Assembly: GCA_034698045.1 (NCBI GenBank)
Contig: JAQGAU010000047.1
Coordinates: 1 to 49,098 of the forward strand
Origin: Paramacrobiotus richtersi
Taxonomy: Eukaryota > Tardigrada > Eutardigrada > Parachela > Macrobiotidae
DNA length: 49,098 nt
Direction of reading: 5' to 3'
In this document: piece after piece, positions 1-10,211 of the stretch
How the letters are laid out: each line of letters starts with the position of its first letter
How positions within the stretch are numbered: the stretch's first letter is position 1
Translations under genes and position numbers: made by a program
Notes under the pieces: model-generated
What the model was told of the DNA's origin: nothing
Seen by the model: the letters and a program-made list of their open reading frames with translations, nothing else
The model's database searches: none

Positions 1-64
1 CTGCTGAGTACTGACTGCTGACTACTGACTGATGAGTGCTGACCAGCAATGCTGACTGATGAGG
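1..64. repeat. Degenerate short tandem repeat at the window edge
   Basis: The first 64 bases are an imperfect array built from CTGACTGCTGA-like units, cut by the window start. Nothing coding is seen from here to the first receptor exon at 487. Confidence 0.5.
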
Positions 65-486
65 TACATATATAGCCTGTTACTGTCGATGGGATCATCG
101 AGTGGATTAACAGATTCATATTGCATTAGATGGGCGACAAGGGCTACATTAAGGAAAGTGTTGTTTTCTGACGGTGGCATGGGCGCATTGTATGTTAATT
201 TCCGATGTGGAGGAAATTAATGTGCTTGTTTACAGTATGGGATGTAGAAAGAAACATTAGGAGGATGTTATCGGCAAAGTGCTGGCGTAACTGTCTCGTG
301 GGAATACGAGTGCTTATTGCTCTGTCGAGCTGCAAATGGAGTTGCGTTGCTCTCCCGAGTCTGCAAATCATTTTCTTCTTATGCCACCTGCTGGTGATTG
401 GTGAACGACATGCTTACCTAAATTGCTACGCATAAGTACATTCTCCTTACCTGCATTGTTCTCGGGGAATTGTTTTTGTTCGGGTC

Positions 487-1905
487 ATGTCGACATCCAA
501 CAGTAAGTTGAGGGTATCTGCAAACTCTCTAAAAAGTTTGATGACTTTTACGTACTAGACTGTTACGCAAGGAACATTTTGAAAAGTGCAAGTCAGCTCC
601 AGCGAACATTCCCGAGGGTACACTGGGTACAGATGCAATAAATAATGTAACCTTGACTTCCTTGCAGATACCGCGTTTAGCAGCAATGCCGACACAGCAA
701 AATGGAGTTTCACGATCATCGCTAAAATGTCCATCGCCATAGTCAGCGTAATCCTCAACTTTTCTATGCTAATTTTCTTTGTCTCCGATCGGCGTCGCAT
801 CACCGCCTTTTCCGTTTATCTAATCTACCTCCTAACCACCAACGTCTTGTTCGTTTCTTGCTGGGGTCCGCTGAATCTCCTCAGTGAAATTTACCCGAGA
901 TGGTGGATGGGACACTTTGCCTGCGCATTCCTCAACTACATGAACTTTGTACTTAGCGGTTGTGTTTTCCAAACCCACTGTCTGATCACCGGCAACCGAA
1001 TCTGGGCGATGCAATTCCCTGTCTCGTACCGAAATCACCACAGGAAGAAAGTGGCTGTCGGGATCTGTCTGGGGATTCTTCTATTCAATCATCTGTTCGG
1101 TGGGCCTGTGTATGTAATTGGTCTTGTTCAACACTGGGATGACACTTTTTGCGCGGTTTATTTCGACCGGCAGCCTGTGTTTAGCAGAGTGCTCCATTTC
1201 GTTATCCATGAGTTTGCGCTGTACTTTGTCGCCATTGGGTACTGCTACTTGCTGAGAATGGTCTGCAAGAAGAAACGCCGGGTGAGGAATGGAAATGCAG
1301 AAATGTCGAACAGTGTCTCGAGTGTCAGAGCAGTTATTCGGATGGCCAAGCTCCCAGACGAACTCCCGCCGCTTCGTCTCGATCCGGCGCCCGCGGAAGC
1401 ACGACGGAATGGTCGCGAAACGGCCAAGCCATTTGTGGTGCTGACGCTGTCAACGATCAGTACTGTGGTGTGCTGGACTCCGGTCATGGTGAACTGGCTG
1501 GTGTGGCTGTTTATGGATGCCTCAATATTGCCGACGGGGTACTATAACGTGGCCATGTTGATCTATTCAATGCAAGCTGCACTAGATCCGGTGTGGTTTG
1601 CCATTAGTTTGAGCAGTGTGCAGGAGTTTCTGAGGAAGCGCGGTTCCTATGTCGTAAACGTGGTAATTAGTGTCGTGTTCGCTTACAGTATTTGGTCGTT
1701 AAAATGCAAGAATATTGACGTGCGATGCAGTACGCAGCTACGCGTAATCATATTTCGTTAACCACATTCACAAATTTCTTTGCAGAGAACTCGAGCATTA
1801 ACAACAGCATCATATTTACATGCTCCTGGTCGCACAATTCCGTACTTTGATTCATCACTTGTTCCAACATCACTCTATAGAAAAGTATTTATATCTGAAA
1901 ACTGA
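487..1905 (+). CDS. Rhodopsin-like 7TM receptor, three exons
   Basis: Probable G-protein-coupled receptor in the plasma membrane; the ligand is unknown. My model is exons 487-502, 668-1653 and 1786-1905, giving 373 aa. The 16-nt first exon carries the ATG and ends at a GTAAGT donor. Exon 2 follows a CTTCCTTGCAG acceptor and exon 3 follows TTTCTTTGCAG, and phases agree throughout. A donor at 1663 is also possible and adds three residues. TM3 starts after a Cys, and a Cys lies in the second extracellular loop (TFCAVYF). The DRY position reads NRIWA. TM6 has CWTP, and TM7 has DPVWF where NPxxY is usual. An N-glycosylation site (NNT) lies at the N-terminus. Unlike the three receptors downstream, it has a cytoplasmic tail of about 45 residues. 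Reading straight through the second donor instead adds a hydrophobic stretch that I take to be intron. Family membership is sure; the first and last exons are likely. Confidence 0.85.
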
Positions 1906-2140
1906 AGTAAACGCCAGACTGCCAGTAGTATACTTGAAGCTATTCAGTGTAGTATTCACAGCTTCAACAGTGACCTTTCGACCACTATAGATATTCTCAG
2001 TGGGGTTAAGAGTGTCCCGAGAAGCCTCGTCCGTGGCATCCTCTTCACTCAGCGCTCATAGCTCGCGAAGCAGTTTGACTACAAACACAGATATGATTTT
2101 ACTGTAATATAAGTAAGCCATCAATGTTTCTTGGTTTTTA

Positions 2141-2560
2141 TGGAGCGCGAGGCCCGTCAAAATGGTACAACTGTTTAAAGACTGCAGTTTCGCTAAAGTT
2201 CTGGGTAAAGTGTTTGAAGATTTCCTGTGATTCTTGAAAGACGCCAAACGATCTTTAAACAATCCAGATTTTACAGAAAGATCTTACTCTTCACGTTAAA
2301 GAACGTCTTTAAAGACTGACACTAATCTTCACAAAGGTCTTTAAAGATTGGTATCAGTCTTTTTTCACGGCTCTTCAAAGATTGGTGTCTGTCTTTAAAG
2401 ATGTTCTTTGCCGGTTCAGTATTTCTTAAAGCGAAACGACATTCATTAAGAGACTGAAGGGGGCGAACGTAGGTCTTTAAAGAGCGACGCCGCATCTTTA
2501 ACCACTAGTTTGCGAAAGTCTTTAAGGAGTTGTTTCCGTTTTGACGGGCCTCGCGCTCCA
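2141..2560. mobile_element. MITE with 22-bp inverted ends and TA target duplication
   Basis: A 420-bp non-autonomous DNA element. The left end starts TGGAGCGCGAGGCCCGTCAA (2141) and the right end is its exact complement finishing at 2560. Both arms match for 22 bp, and each end is flanked by TA (2139-2140 and 2561-2562). TA duplication fits Tc1/mariner-type mobilisation (established for that superfamily; assignment here is inference). The interior has no open reading frame and is packed with variants of GTCTTTAAAGAT, itself a palindrome, in both orientations. Confidence 0.88.
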
Positions 2561-2562
2561 TA

Positions 2563-3411
2563 GGTTTTACCAACATAGTAAACAACAGTCATCGGCCAAA
2601 TTCAGCAGCCACAGATTTGGTTTATTGTGGAGCTTGTACCAGCTTGCAAGAACTCATTCTCAAAGAATGTACGCGTTTCCGTGCAAGATTTGATGTATAA
2701 CGGCGACCTTTGCGCGCCATATCAGCGCGTGTGTAGTTACAGAAAACGAGTATGCCGAAGGAAATTCCACCAACTACTGCGTAGTATACCATTGTATTTA
2801 TTGGATCAACGTGTAAACTCAAAAACTGCAGACAAGCTGAAACATGAATTTTAATTCTCGCGTCGTTTTTTGTAGTAATTACAACAACGCGCTTGTAAAA
2901 ATGCTGTGTCAGTTGCAGTAACCTCAACAATTAAATAGGAAACAACAACAGTGAACATGCCTATTTAATTCAAACGGGCGAATGAGTTAAACTGGTTGCC
3001 AGCCGACGGAATGATCATTTCAATGTAGCGATCGTTAGTGATGATTGTTCAAGAAGCACCGATTGTTCCGTGCGAGATTACCACGATATTGCTTGATCTT
3101 GCACTCGCACTCGCATACGATAGCAAACAACCCGGGAGCTTTCCATTGTGATTTCCATTAACTGTTCTGTTATTAAAACGCTTCTGTCTTCCAAGCCAGA
3201 CCGACTTGGCGGATATCGGTCTCTTCAATCACGCGCTTTCCGATGATATATCTGATAAGAAGCAGTGCATGCTGCATATGCAAAGTTAGTTCCACAAAGC
3301 ACCGCTACATTACATTACCGAAACTAATTAGCACAGGGTGTCACGACTAACGTACTGATACCCGAAATATAATAACCAACTGTTAAGAAGCGCAAAAAAG
3401 CTTCGTTAAAA
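2563..3411. other. Intergenic, nothing recognised
   Basis: About 850 bases between the MITE and the next gene. Only short overlapping open frames without splice support are present. No RNA gene or repeat was recognised. Confidence 0.5.
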
Positions 3412-4542
3412 ATGTTTTGCAGCGTATGGATTGTCCTTCTGCTGAGCGTCAGCGGGTATGTCCAGGGAGTGGAAACCAACCTCACCGCAGTCGCAATTTG
3501 CCAGTCGGCTGCTGAAAGCTTTGCAACAACCCATGGAGTCCACAATCACGTTGGCCGGCTTCTGTCTGCATTTCCAAGTCTCGTACAGGCGTTCAATGTG
3601 CGATCACCATTCCTAAATGCATCTGCCAGTCGGCTCAGTCCTCAAGACGCCATGGATGAATTTTGGTCGTAAGATATCTGTTGATACGCCTGCCAGTCGT
3701 ATGAAGTTCTTGTAGTGCCCATAAATGTTAAAAAGCTAAGCAGATCGGAAGAACTTGTGCAGCTGCCTTTTCAGAACTGTTCAGGTTACCGAAGATAATC
3801 TGGAGTTGTACAACCGGCGATTTTCCGGCTGCAAAACATATTTATATTATCAGAATACGTTTCTACTTTTGACTGTTTGCTTATAACGAAATTATGTACT
3901 TGGTCCACAGCACCGCTTTCTTATTGCAGCAACCTAAACAACAGTGCACGTGCAATGGCAACGGTTGCTGATCTCTGCACCATCGCTGCCGGAGCGTGTC
4001 CGCCCGATTCATTTGGGAGAGTTCCTATCCTTATGGGTGTCCCTGAGACACCTGACGTTATGCGTGCGGGATTAGAGCTCTGTAAAAATGATAGAGCAGT
4101 GGACTACTTGAGTGTCTTGGGAATGTGCATTGCTAAAATCGAGGAGCAGGGTACCATCAGACGACCTCCGCAAGTCAGTCAGGAATACATCAACAGTGTG
4201 GAAAATCCCATGATCTATTGCTACACTTATTTTGGGCGCAAGCTGGTTTGCCGGTAAAGTATTACATCTCTGTGTTGTGGCGTTTCTCTCACTTACCACG
4301 TGAGATAATAATCTTACTCGATTTGTTACTTTTTTGTTTGCAGATGCTTACAGATAGCCGTGCCGCTGCTTAACGGGCCAGACGGAAACAACATCGCTCA
4401 AACTTGTAGACAATCAACGCTGGATTTGGCGCTGGATTTCCAGAATGAAGCTATGCGGGCTCTGAGTTGCGGAGAATATGGCGATTATATTAGACAGTTT
4501 GACTGGGTGAATGTCACCTTTCGCGCTGACGGGTCTGCATAG
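3412..4542 (+). CDS. Secreted cysteine-containing protein of unknown family, three exons
   Basis: Exons 3412-3668, 3930-4253 and 4344-4542 join in phase (donors GTAAGA and GTAAAG; acceptors TTCTTATTGCAG and TTTTTGTTTGCAG) to give 259 aa. The N-terminus is a clear signal peptide (MFCSVWIVLLLSVSGYVQG), so the product should be exported. The rest is mixed polar sequence with about ten cysteines, including a DLCTIAAGACPP stretch, LELCKND, GMCIAK, IYCYTY, LVCRC, AQTC and SCGEYG, plus N-glycosylation sites NLT, NAS and NVT. An even pattern of Cys suggests a disulphide-bonded extracellular domain. I do not recognise the family and see no catalytic motif. An AATAAA lies 124 bases after the stop. Confidence 0.82.
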
Positions 4543-4665
4543 TGACAAGAATCCCTTGCTGCATTTTTTAGGAAAGAGTAGTGCTGAAGAAATGTGTGCC
4601 CACGCTGAGGGCATCTTCTTTGGGCTGAATAATTAACTCTTCTAATGACAATGTCACTTCGTCAT

Positions 4666-4671
4666 AATAAA
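4666..4671 (+). terminator. Poly(A) signal AATAAA
   Basis: AATAAA 124 bases past the stop of the secreted-protein gene at 3412-4542, in the expected orientation. Confidence 0.5.
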
Positions 4672-4856
4672 AAGGGAAAATTTGAAACAACGGTTCAGCC
4701 TTGATAGAAGGTTGGGCAACTCCATTTTGCAATGTCGGCGCTCATGTAATTCTTGGTATCTTCGACTTGTACTTGTACATATGTGCGCCTGGTGTAATTC
4801 TACACCAGGAGGGAACAAGCTGCCCCAGCTTGGTGTGGCACATTGTCTGCGCATAT

Positions 4857-4862
4857 TTTATT
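4857..4862 (-). terminator. Poly(A) signal AATAAA (minus strand)
   Basis: The plus strand reads TTTATT here, giving AATAAA on the minus strand about 160 bases past the stop of the receptor at 5024-6055. Confidence 0.45.
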
Positions 4863-5023
4863 GTGTAAGATGCCTAAATTCGGGTATTCCTCTTCAACAT
4901 TCTTCTGGTGAATCAACAGAACGAAAATAGTCTTCGGCGCACCTAGTACAGAACAGCACTGTCTACATTTGTTGTTTAAGTAGCTAACTTAAGCTGTCGA
5001 TAGGCGACGTTCTGCCTAGCACT

Positions 5024-6055
5024 TCACGACTTCCGTAAACTGAATGGCCACATCAACGGATCGAGCAAGAACTGAACACTATAAAGCATCCCGAACGCCT
5101 CGAAAAAGCGAGAATCAACGGGAATACCGAGAAACAGCTTGCAGAAGTAAATGACGTCCACAGGCAGCCAGCACAGTAAAACACCAACTGCTGTCATCGT
5201 CAAGACCAAAAATGGCTTGACAATCTTGTTATGTATCACCGATGTTCTGACAACTTGTTCAGTCGTCATGGACTTCTCCGTAGCAGTCGACATAGACTGT
5301 TCAGCCTGTCTTTCGAGAGCAGCATTTCTGGATAGCTGATTTCGATCCTGCTTCCAAGAAATGTTAGAATCTTCAGACACTTTGTTGCGCTTCTTACTCC
5401 ATCGCTTCACAAAAAGATACCCATAGGAGCCAGTTATGATAAACAACGGCATAAACCGATTGACGAAAATGTCCGCTCTTGCCCACTGTACCATGGATGG
5501 CGTCGCTTTTCCTTCGCACTTTACATTTCCAGACGCGTTACCTTCATTCCGTGCATACCAGTTCAGGAAAAACACTGGGAGCGAGAAGATATGAGCGTAG
5601 CAAACCGTACCGATGCAAATCAAAGTTGCCATTCGCTTAGTGTGACGGTTCCTGTACGCTATGGGTAAGCTAAGCGCCCAGAGTCGATTCACTGCGATCA
5701 GAACGTGCGCCATGACGGGGATGACACTGAGAATACGTTGGACGTAAATGTGAAAGTGACAAACAGAAGAGCCGAAACTCGCGACGTCCACACCGCGAAC
5801 TGCAATCAGAAACTCAAGAGGTCGCGCACCTGCCAAGTATACCGTGTTGGAAATGTAGAGAAACACGAGATAAACGGTAAAATTGGTGATGTAAGATGGC
5901 TTGATGAGGTACACAGCGAGGAGTGAGGCATTTAACGAAAATGATAATACTGCAATTGTGATTTTGGCCATTAGCATAGCCGACCGTTCAGGAGTTAGCG
6001 AAGTTGGAGGAAGCGTTGTCCAGTTCGATGATGTGGAATTATTGAAGTACGCCAT
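5024..6055 (-). CDS. Rhodopsin-like 7TM receptor with intronless coding region (tail-less type), copy 1
   Basis: A 343-aa seven-helix receptor and a close paralog of those at 7718-8734 and 10212-11237. The N-terminus carries glycosylation sites (NNST, SNWT). TM3 opens with SSVCHF, and the partner Cys in loop 2 is NVKCEGK. The DRY position is NRLWA, TM6 has CWLP, and TM7 has DPLMW in place of NPxxY. The third intracellular loop is long (about 70 residues) and basic/Ser-Thr rich. The protein stops five residues after TM7 (SLRKS), so helix 8 and a tail are absent. The ATG lies directly after CTATTCAG, so a 5'-UTR intron may end there. Ligand unknown. Cell-surface signalling is inferred from fold only. 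Confidence 0.93.
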   Translation of the reverse strand: MAYFNNSTSSNWTTLPPTSLTPERSAMLMAKITIAVLSFSLNASLLAVYLIKPSYITNFTVYLVFLYISNTVYLAGARPLEFLIAVRGVDVASFGSSVCHFHIYVQRILSVIPVMAHVLIAVNRLWALSLPIAYRNRHTKRMATLICIGTVCYAHIFSLPVFFLNWYARNEGNASGNVKCEGKATPSMVQWARADIFVNRFMPLFIITGSYGYLFVKRWSKKRNKVSEDSNISWKQDRNQLSRNAALERQAEQSMSTATEKSMTTEQVVRTSVIHNKIVKPFLVLTMTAVGVLLCWLPVDVIYFCKLFLGIPVDSRFFEAFGMLYSVQFLLDPLMWPFSLRKS

Positions 6056-6587
6056 GATCTGAATAGTATAATACTAGATTCGGTGTAGTTGTTGCGTGCT
6101 GGTAAATCCCGTGCCTTCCGTGGTTATGTGCCCTCATTCCTTGCAAGCATTTTAATTAATCCAAATACCTCAGGGCATCATTAGCGCTCCAATTAACATA
6201 TCACATTTCTGTAGACTCTGCGAATCTTTGAGATCGTATGACGGAGAGGTCAATTCACTAATCCGAATAATAATTTGTATATTAATTAAAGTCTGCACCT
6301 TTTTCAGGAAAGCTCTAACGCTTCCATATCCGCGTGCAAATTATCTGCTGATAATTACAGAGCTCAAGGCGGAGGACCTCGCAATAAATAGCCACACGGT
6401 GATAATAATGCGTATATTCTGTAAATAAACAACGATTTGTCGGATGCTGAACCACATTATATTATGTGAACGAGGTTGTAAGCACTTCGCACTGTGTTGT
6501 CCCGTTTAAAACATGGGAAATAATACCTCAGGCGACATGAATATTGTGCAGTCTTCCGCAGATTAGAGGACTTTCTAATGCCGAATC

Positions 6588-6870
6588 TCGTGACATAACA
6601 CTAATAGTACTTGTACAAAGCGTGCTTCGAACAAAATCAGCGGCAGTCTGGAGGAGTTTCATTCGGACGTAAGGCCACCCGCCGCTCGTTACGGCACCGT
6701 CTTGTTGTTGACGTTAGTAACCGTCCAACTAACACCGAGTAAAAGATACGTTATCGGTTATGCTAATTTTTTATGCCGATCTCTCAGACTTCCATCCGCC
6801 CACATAATTATGAAGTATGATGGAACTTGCACACAAGCTTTTTCAGTTTCGGTTATTAATTTTTTACCCA
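6588..6870 (+). repeat. Partial copy of the 12.4-kb MITE-like family
   Basis: This stretch matches the left half of the element at about 12,372-13,008. Shared blocks include AACACTAATAGTAC, the GTAAGGCCACCCGCCGCTCG region, GTCTTGTTGTTGACG and CTTCCATCCGCCCA. Matching is by eye and imperfect. No right arm was seen, so the copy looks truncated. Confidence 0.5.
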
Positions 6871-7717
6871 GTTGTTTTGACCCAATTTTCTGAGCTTCGA
6901 AAGGCTAAGGTGGTAAGCATTGTGCATATGGACAAATATTGTTCGAAACGAAAACAAGTTCTGAAACCTGGCACACTTCAACTAAACCAACAAGCCAGAC
7001 AGTATCTGTACAACAGAAGCGAATGCGTCCTTTGTTTATGCTCATAAAAACACGAAAGCCCTACGAAATCAACGTAGACAGCGACCAAATTGTTACTGTA
7101 TGCGCGCGATGAAGTGACATACAGAGTGGTGTATTCGTAAACATGCGCGTCGAATAATCTTACTAATAATAAGGTGTTGACTGTTGAGAGCGGTGGCGCA
7201 GTTGTTCGTGTCATTTCCCGGCGCGCGTACAGTGTTGTCATGTAGTACTAGCTCGTCTGGTCTTCGGCAAGTTTCGGACTAAAAAGACAAAACGTTGTGA
7301 AAGGACTTTAATGCCTCGGGTTAAGGTAAGACTTGTGAAACTTAACTTCCGACTATCATTTTCGGAATCACTCACGTCAAGCCAGAAAGACGACGAAACA
7401 ACAGTGAGCATATCGTACCATGCATGCGGCCGTCAGTCAGACATTACGAGGTAAGTAATATATTGGAACAACCAGGCACCGCGCCCCAGATAATCGTAGT
7501 ACTTTCTGCTTTGCACGGGAACTGTATAGTCGGACGTTGTTTAGGAAATTTAGAGCAGATTTAGAGCGGTGATCTCTCTAGGAGATACCTCTGGCAATAT
7601 GTATCCACGGATAGGAGGAAAGAGTAGTCTGGGGTACTTGATACAAAACATTACAGGGTGTCCTGTTATTTGGATACTAAACTCGTGCAGTGTAGTAGTT
7701 AGCCTAATGCCGGAATT
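6871..7717. other. Intergenic, nothing recognised
   Basis: About 850 bases between a repeat fragment and the next receptor. No supported exon, RNA gene or repeat was seen. Confidence 0.45.
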
Positions 7718-8734
7718 TTATGACTTCCGTAAACTGAACATCCACATCAGCGGATCGAACAAGAACTGCAGACTGTATAACACACCAAAAGCCTCCAAAA
7801 AGCCGAAACCAACGGGAATGTTGAGAAAGCGGATGCAAAAAAAGATGATGTCCACAGGCAGCCAGCACACTACGACACCAGCTGCAGTCATCGTCAATAC
7901 CAAAAACGGCTTCACAACCTTTCTATGGACGCTGGTATTTTTCACAACTTTCTCGGTCGCCTTTTGATTCTCCGGGACTGTCGACATCGACTGCCCAATC
8001 TGCCCGTCGACGCCAAGATTTCTGGATAACTGGATCCGATTACCAGAATTTGCAGTGACTTTGTTTTGCAGTTTACTCCAGCGTTTTACAAAAATGTACC
8101 CAGACGAACTAATTATGATCAGCAATGGCATAAACCGGTTGATGAAGATGTCCGCTTTTGCCCACTGCACCGTTGATACTGTTGGTTTTCCTTCGCATTT
8201 CACGTTTCCGGCAGCGTCACGTCCATTGCGGATATTCCAGTTCAAGAAAAATGCTGGGAGGGAGAAAATATGAGGGTAACAAGCAGTACTAATGCAGATT
8301 AGAGTGGCCATTTTCATGGTGTGGCGGTTTCTGTACGCTATCGGGTAGCTCAGCGCCCACAGTCGATTGACGGCGATCAAAACGTGCGCCATAACGGGGA
8401 TAACACTAAGGATGCGTTGGACGTAATTGTAAAAGTGGCAGGCCGATGAACCAAAGCTCGCGACATCCACACCACTAACTTCGATAAGAAACTCGAGTGG
8501 TCGTGCGCCGGCCAAGTATACCGTATTGGAAATGTAGAGAAACAGGAGATAAATGGTAAAACTGGTGATGTAGGATGGCCTGATGAAGTACAAAGCTACG
8601 AGTGCAGCGTTTAAGAAAAATGACAATACAGCAATGGTGATTCTGATAATTATCACAGGTGACCAGTTTGGCACCGTAGATAACGGGGTAAATGTAGTGC
8701 CATTAGATGTCATGGAATTGTTGTAGAACGCCAT
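7718..8734 (-). CDS. Rhodopsin-like 7TM receptor with intronless coding region (tail-less type), copy 2
   Basis: A 338-aa receptor. I start at the ATG at 8734 because the paralogs begin at the matching MAxxxN residues. The open frame runs 34 codons further upstream without homology to the paralogs. It has the same signature as its neighbours: TM3 SSACHF, loop-2 Cys (NVKCEGK), NRLWA for DRY, CWLP in TM6, DPLMW in TM7 and a C-terminus SLRKS. The final Ser codon and stop are TCA TAA here but TCG TGA in the other two. So the short tail is kept by different stop codons, which supports it as real. Upstream sequence to about 250 bp still aligns with the flank of copy 1, so gene plus flank were duplicated together. 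Confidence 0.93.
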   Translation of the reverse strand: MAFYNNSMTSNGTTFTPLSTVPNWSPVIIIRITIAVLSFFLNAALVALYFIRPSYITSFTIYLLFLYISNTVYLAGARPLEFLIEVSGVDVASFGSSACHFYNYVQRILSVIPVMAHVLIAVNRLWALSYPIAYRNRHTMKMATLICISTACYPHIFSLPAFFLNWNIRNGRDAAGNVKCEGKPTVSTVQWAKADIFINRFMPLLIIISSSGYIFVKRWSKLQNKVTANSGNRIQLSRNLGVDGQIGQSMSTVPENQKATEKVVKNTSVHRKVVKPFLVLTMTAAGVVVCWLPVDIIFFCIRFLNIPVGFGFLEAFGVLYSLQFLFDPLMWMFSLRKS

Positions 8735-9604
8735 GCTTCGGATAGCAAACAAGTTGCAATATATTATTGTTCCGTGTTGGCAAATTCCATACTCTTCGGT
8801 GTCTATGTCGATGAGCGTATGCCTGTTTTCTTGCAAAGATTACAGTTAACCCGAATACCGGATCTTTCCCGGATAATTAGCGCTCAAATTAATACATCGT
8901 ATTTCTGCAAATTTTGCGAATCTTGTGAGACTTTGCGGCAGAAGCGTCATTCACTAATCCCCTTGATGTTAAATTGCACACCTCTTTCAGGAAGTCTCTA
9001 GCATCTGCATATCGCGATCCAATCAGTGACGCGTGCTAGTCAGCAGATGCTGTGAACATTTACCCGAACCGCAGTAATGACCTGCAAATGATTCGTTTCT
9101 TCTAGTGGACTGACGTCGGATTCTGCCATTGCAACCTTACAATTAATTACAGTTCTCACGCCCAATACATACACATAAAACACCACAAGGCGATATATTC
9201 TAGAAATACTATATTGTCTTCGTGTCTTAAAGACATGAAGTTTCGGTGGGTAAACAAACCACACAGTGTATAATATCAGAGCTGTACGCACCTTACTCTG
9301 TGACTGTTTTGCCGCTCAATAAGATATAATTACTGTACGTTGTCAATCTACAGCGCAGTCTTTTGCGAATACATGAACAGAATAAAATAATAAGGTTTGG
9401 TTAAATAACTGATAGTTTAACTGTGTTAACCTTTTTGCGTGCTCGAATACAACGAGTCGTACGTCAGCTTTTCGAGTTACTGCACGTAAGAGACCATAAG
9501 GTAGCTTAGGGTATGAGAATCAGAAGGGTACAAGGAGTCGATCAACACAAACAACGAAAAATGCGATGATTAATAGAATCACTGATAGTTTGTTGGTACA
9601 GCAT
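8735..9604. other. Duplicated receptor flank, otherwise non-coding
   Basis: 8740-9200 aligns by eye with 6060-6430 upstream of receptor copy 1. Shared blocks include TAGCGCTC, the TTTCTG..CTCTGCGAATC block, GTCATTCACTAATCC and CTTTTTCAGGAA. This is the upstream part of the tandem duplication. No exon seen. Confidence 0.5.
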
Positions 9605-9990
9605 TAGAACATAAGGCCACAGCTTGCATGTCACCGTACTTTCTCTTTGTTAACCTTTACAACGGTCGTCTCACGACCTGCTGACTGCGAGCCTGCGAGG
9701 TACGCTATGCTAAATGTCAATCCTACATCCTCTCCGATTTCCATCCATCAACATCATTATGATGCACATTGCGCACCTGCTGTTTCTGTTCCGGTCATTA
9801 TAGGATCCAGTGTTGGTTACCATATGTCGGGTCTTTTGCGATTAATTATCGCTCATTATCATGGTATATATATTTTTGAAATATCAAACGACCAAACCCT
9901 TCGGTCCGTTACCAAAAAGGTCTATCACTAGTCTGCCCAAACCATGAGCCAGCATGCCTTGTTAACAAAATCCAGAAGTCTGCAGCAAGC
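9605..9990 (+). repeat. Degenerate copy of the 12.4-kb MITE-like family
   Basis: Resembles the middle and part of both arms of the 12,372-13,008 element. Similar blocks are ATAAGGCCAC, TTTGTTAACCTTTAC, TTTCCATCC, the TTCCGGTCATTATAGGA block and ATGAGCCAGCATG. Alignment is by eye and boundaries are uncertain. Confidence 0.4.
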
Positions 9991-10211
9991 AAAAACATTT
10001 CCCGGAAATACGACATGATGATATGATTATTAGCAATGTGAGACCAAAATTAACCACTCGGTAAAGATCAGGTGTCTGCATTAATTAAAATCCCGGTAAA
10101 ACGGAAGAGCAGTCCACCCACTTCACAGCGATAATATTATAATTTCGAAGAATGCGGAACTTGCTTCTATAACATAACAGCCTCATATGTATAGTAGCAA
10201 TATTTTCCAGG

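Noticed and set aside
1654-1761. Eighth hydrophobic segment at the C-terminus of the first receptor
   Set aside because: It lies between a GTAAAC/GTAATT donor and a TTTCTTTGCAG acceptor that keep phase, so it is more likely intron.
8735-8836. Longer N-terminus (34 codons) for receptor copy 2
   Set aside because: The paralogs start at the residue matching 8,734, and the extra codons show no homology to them or membrane function.
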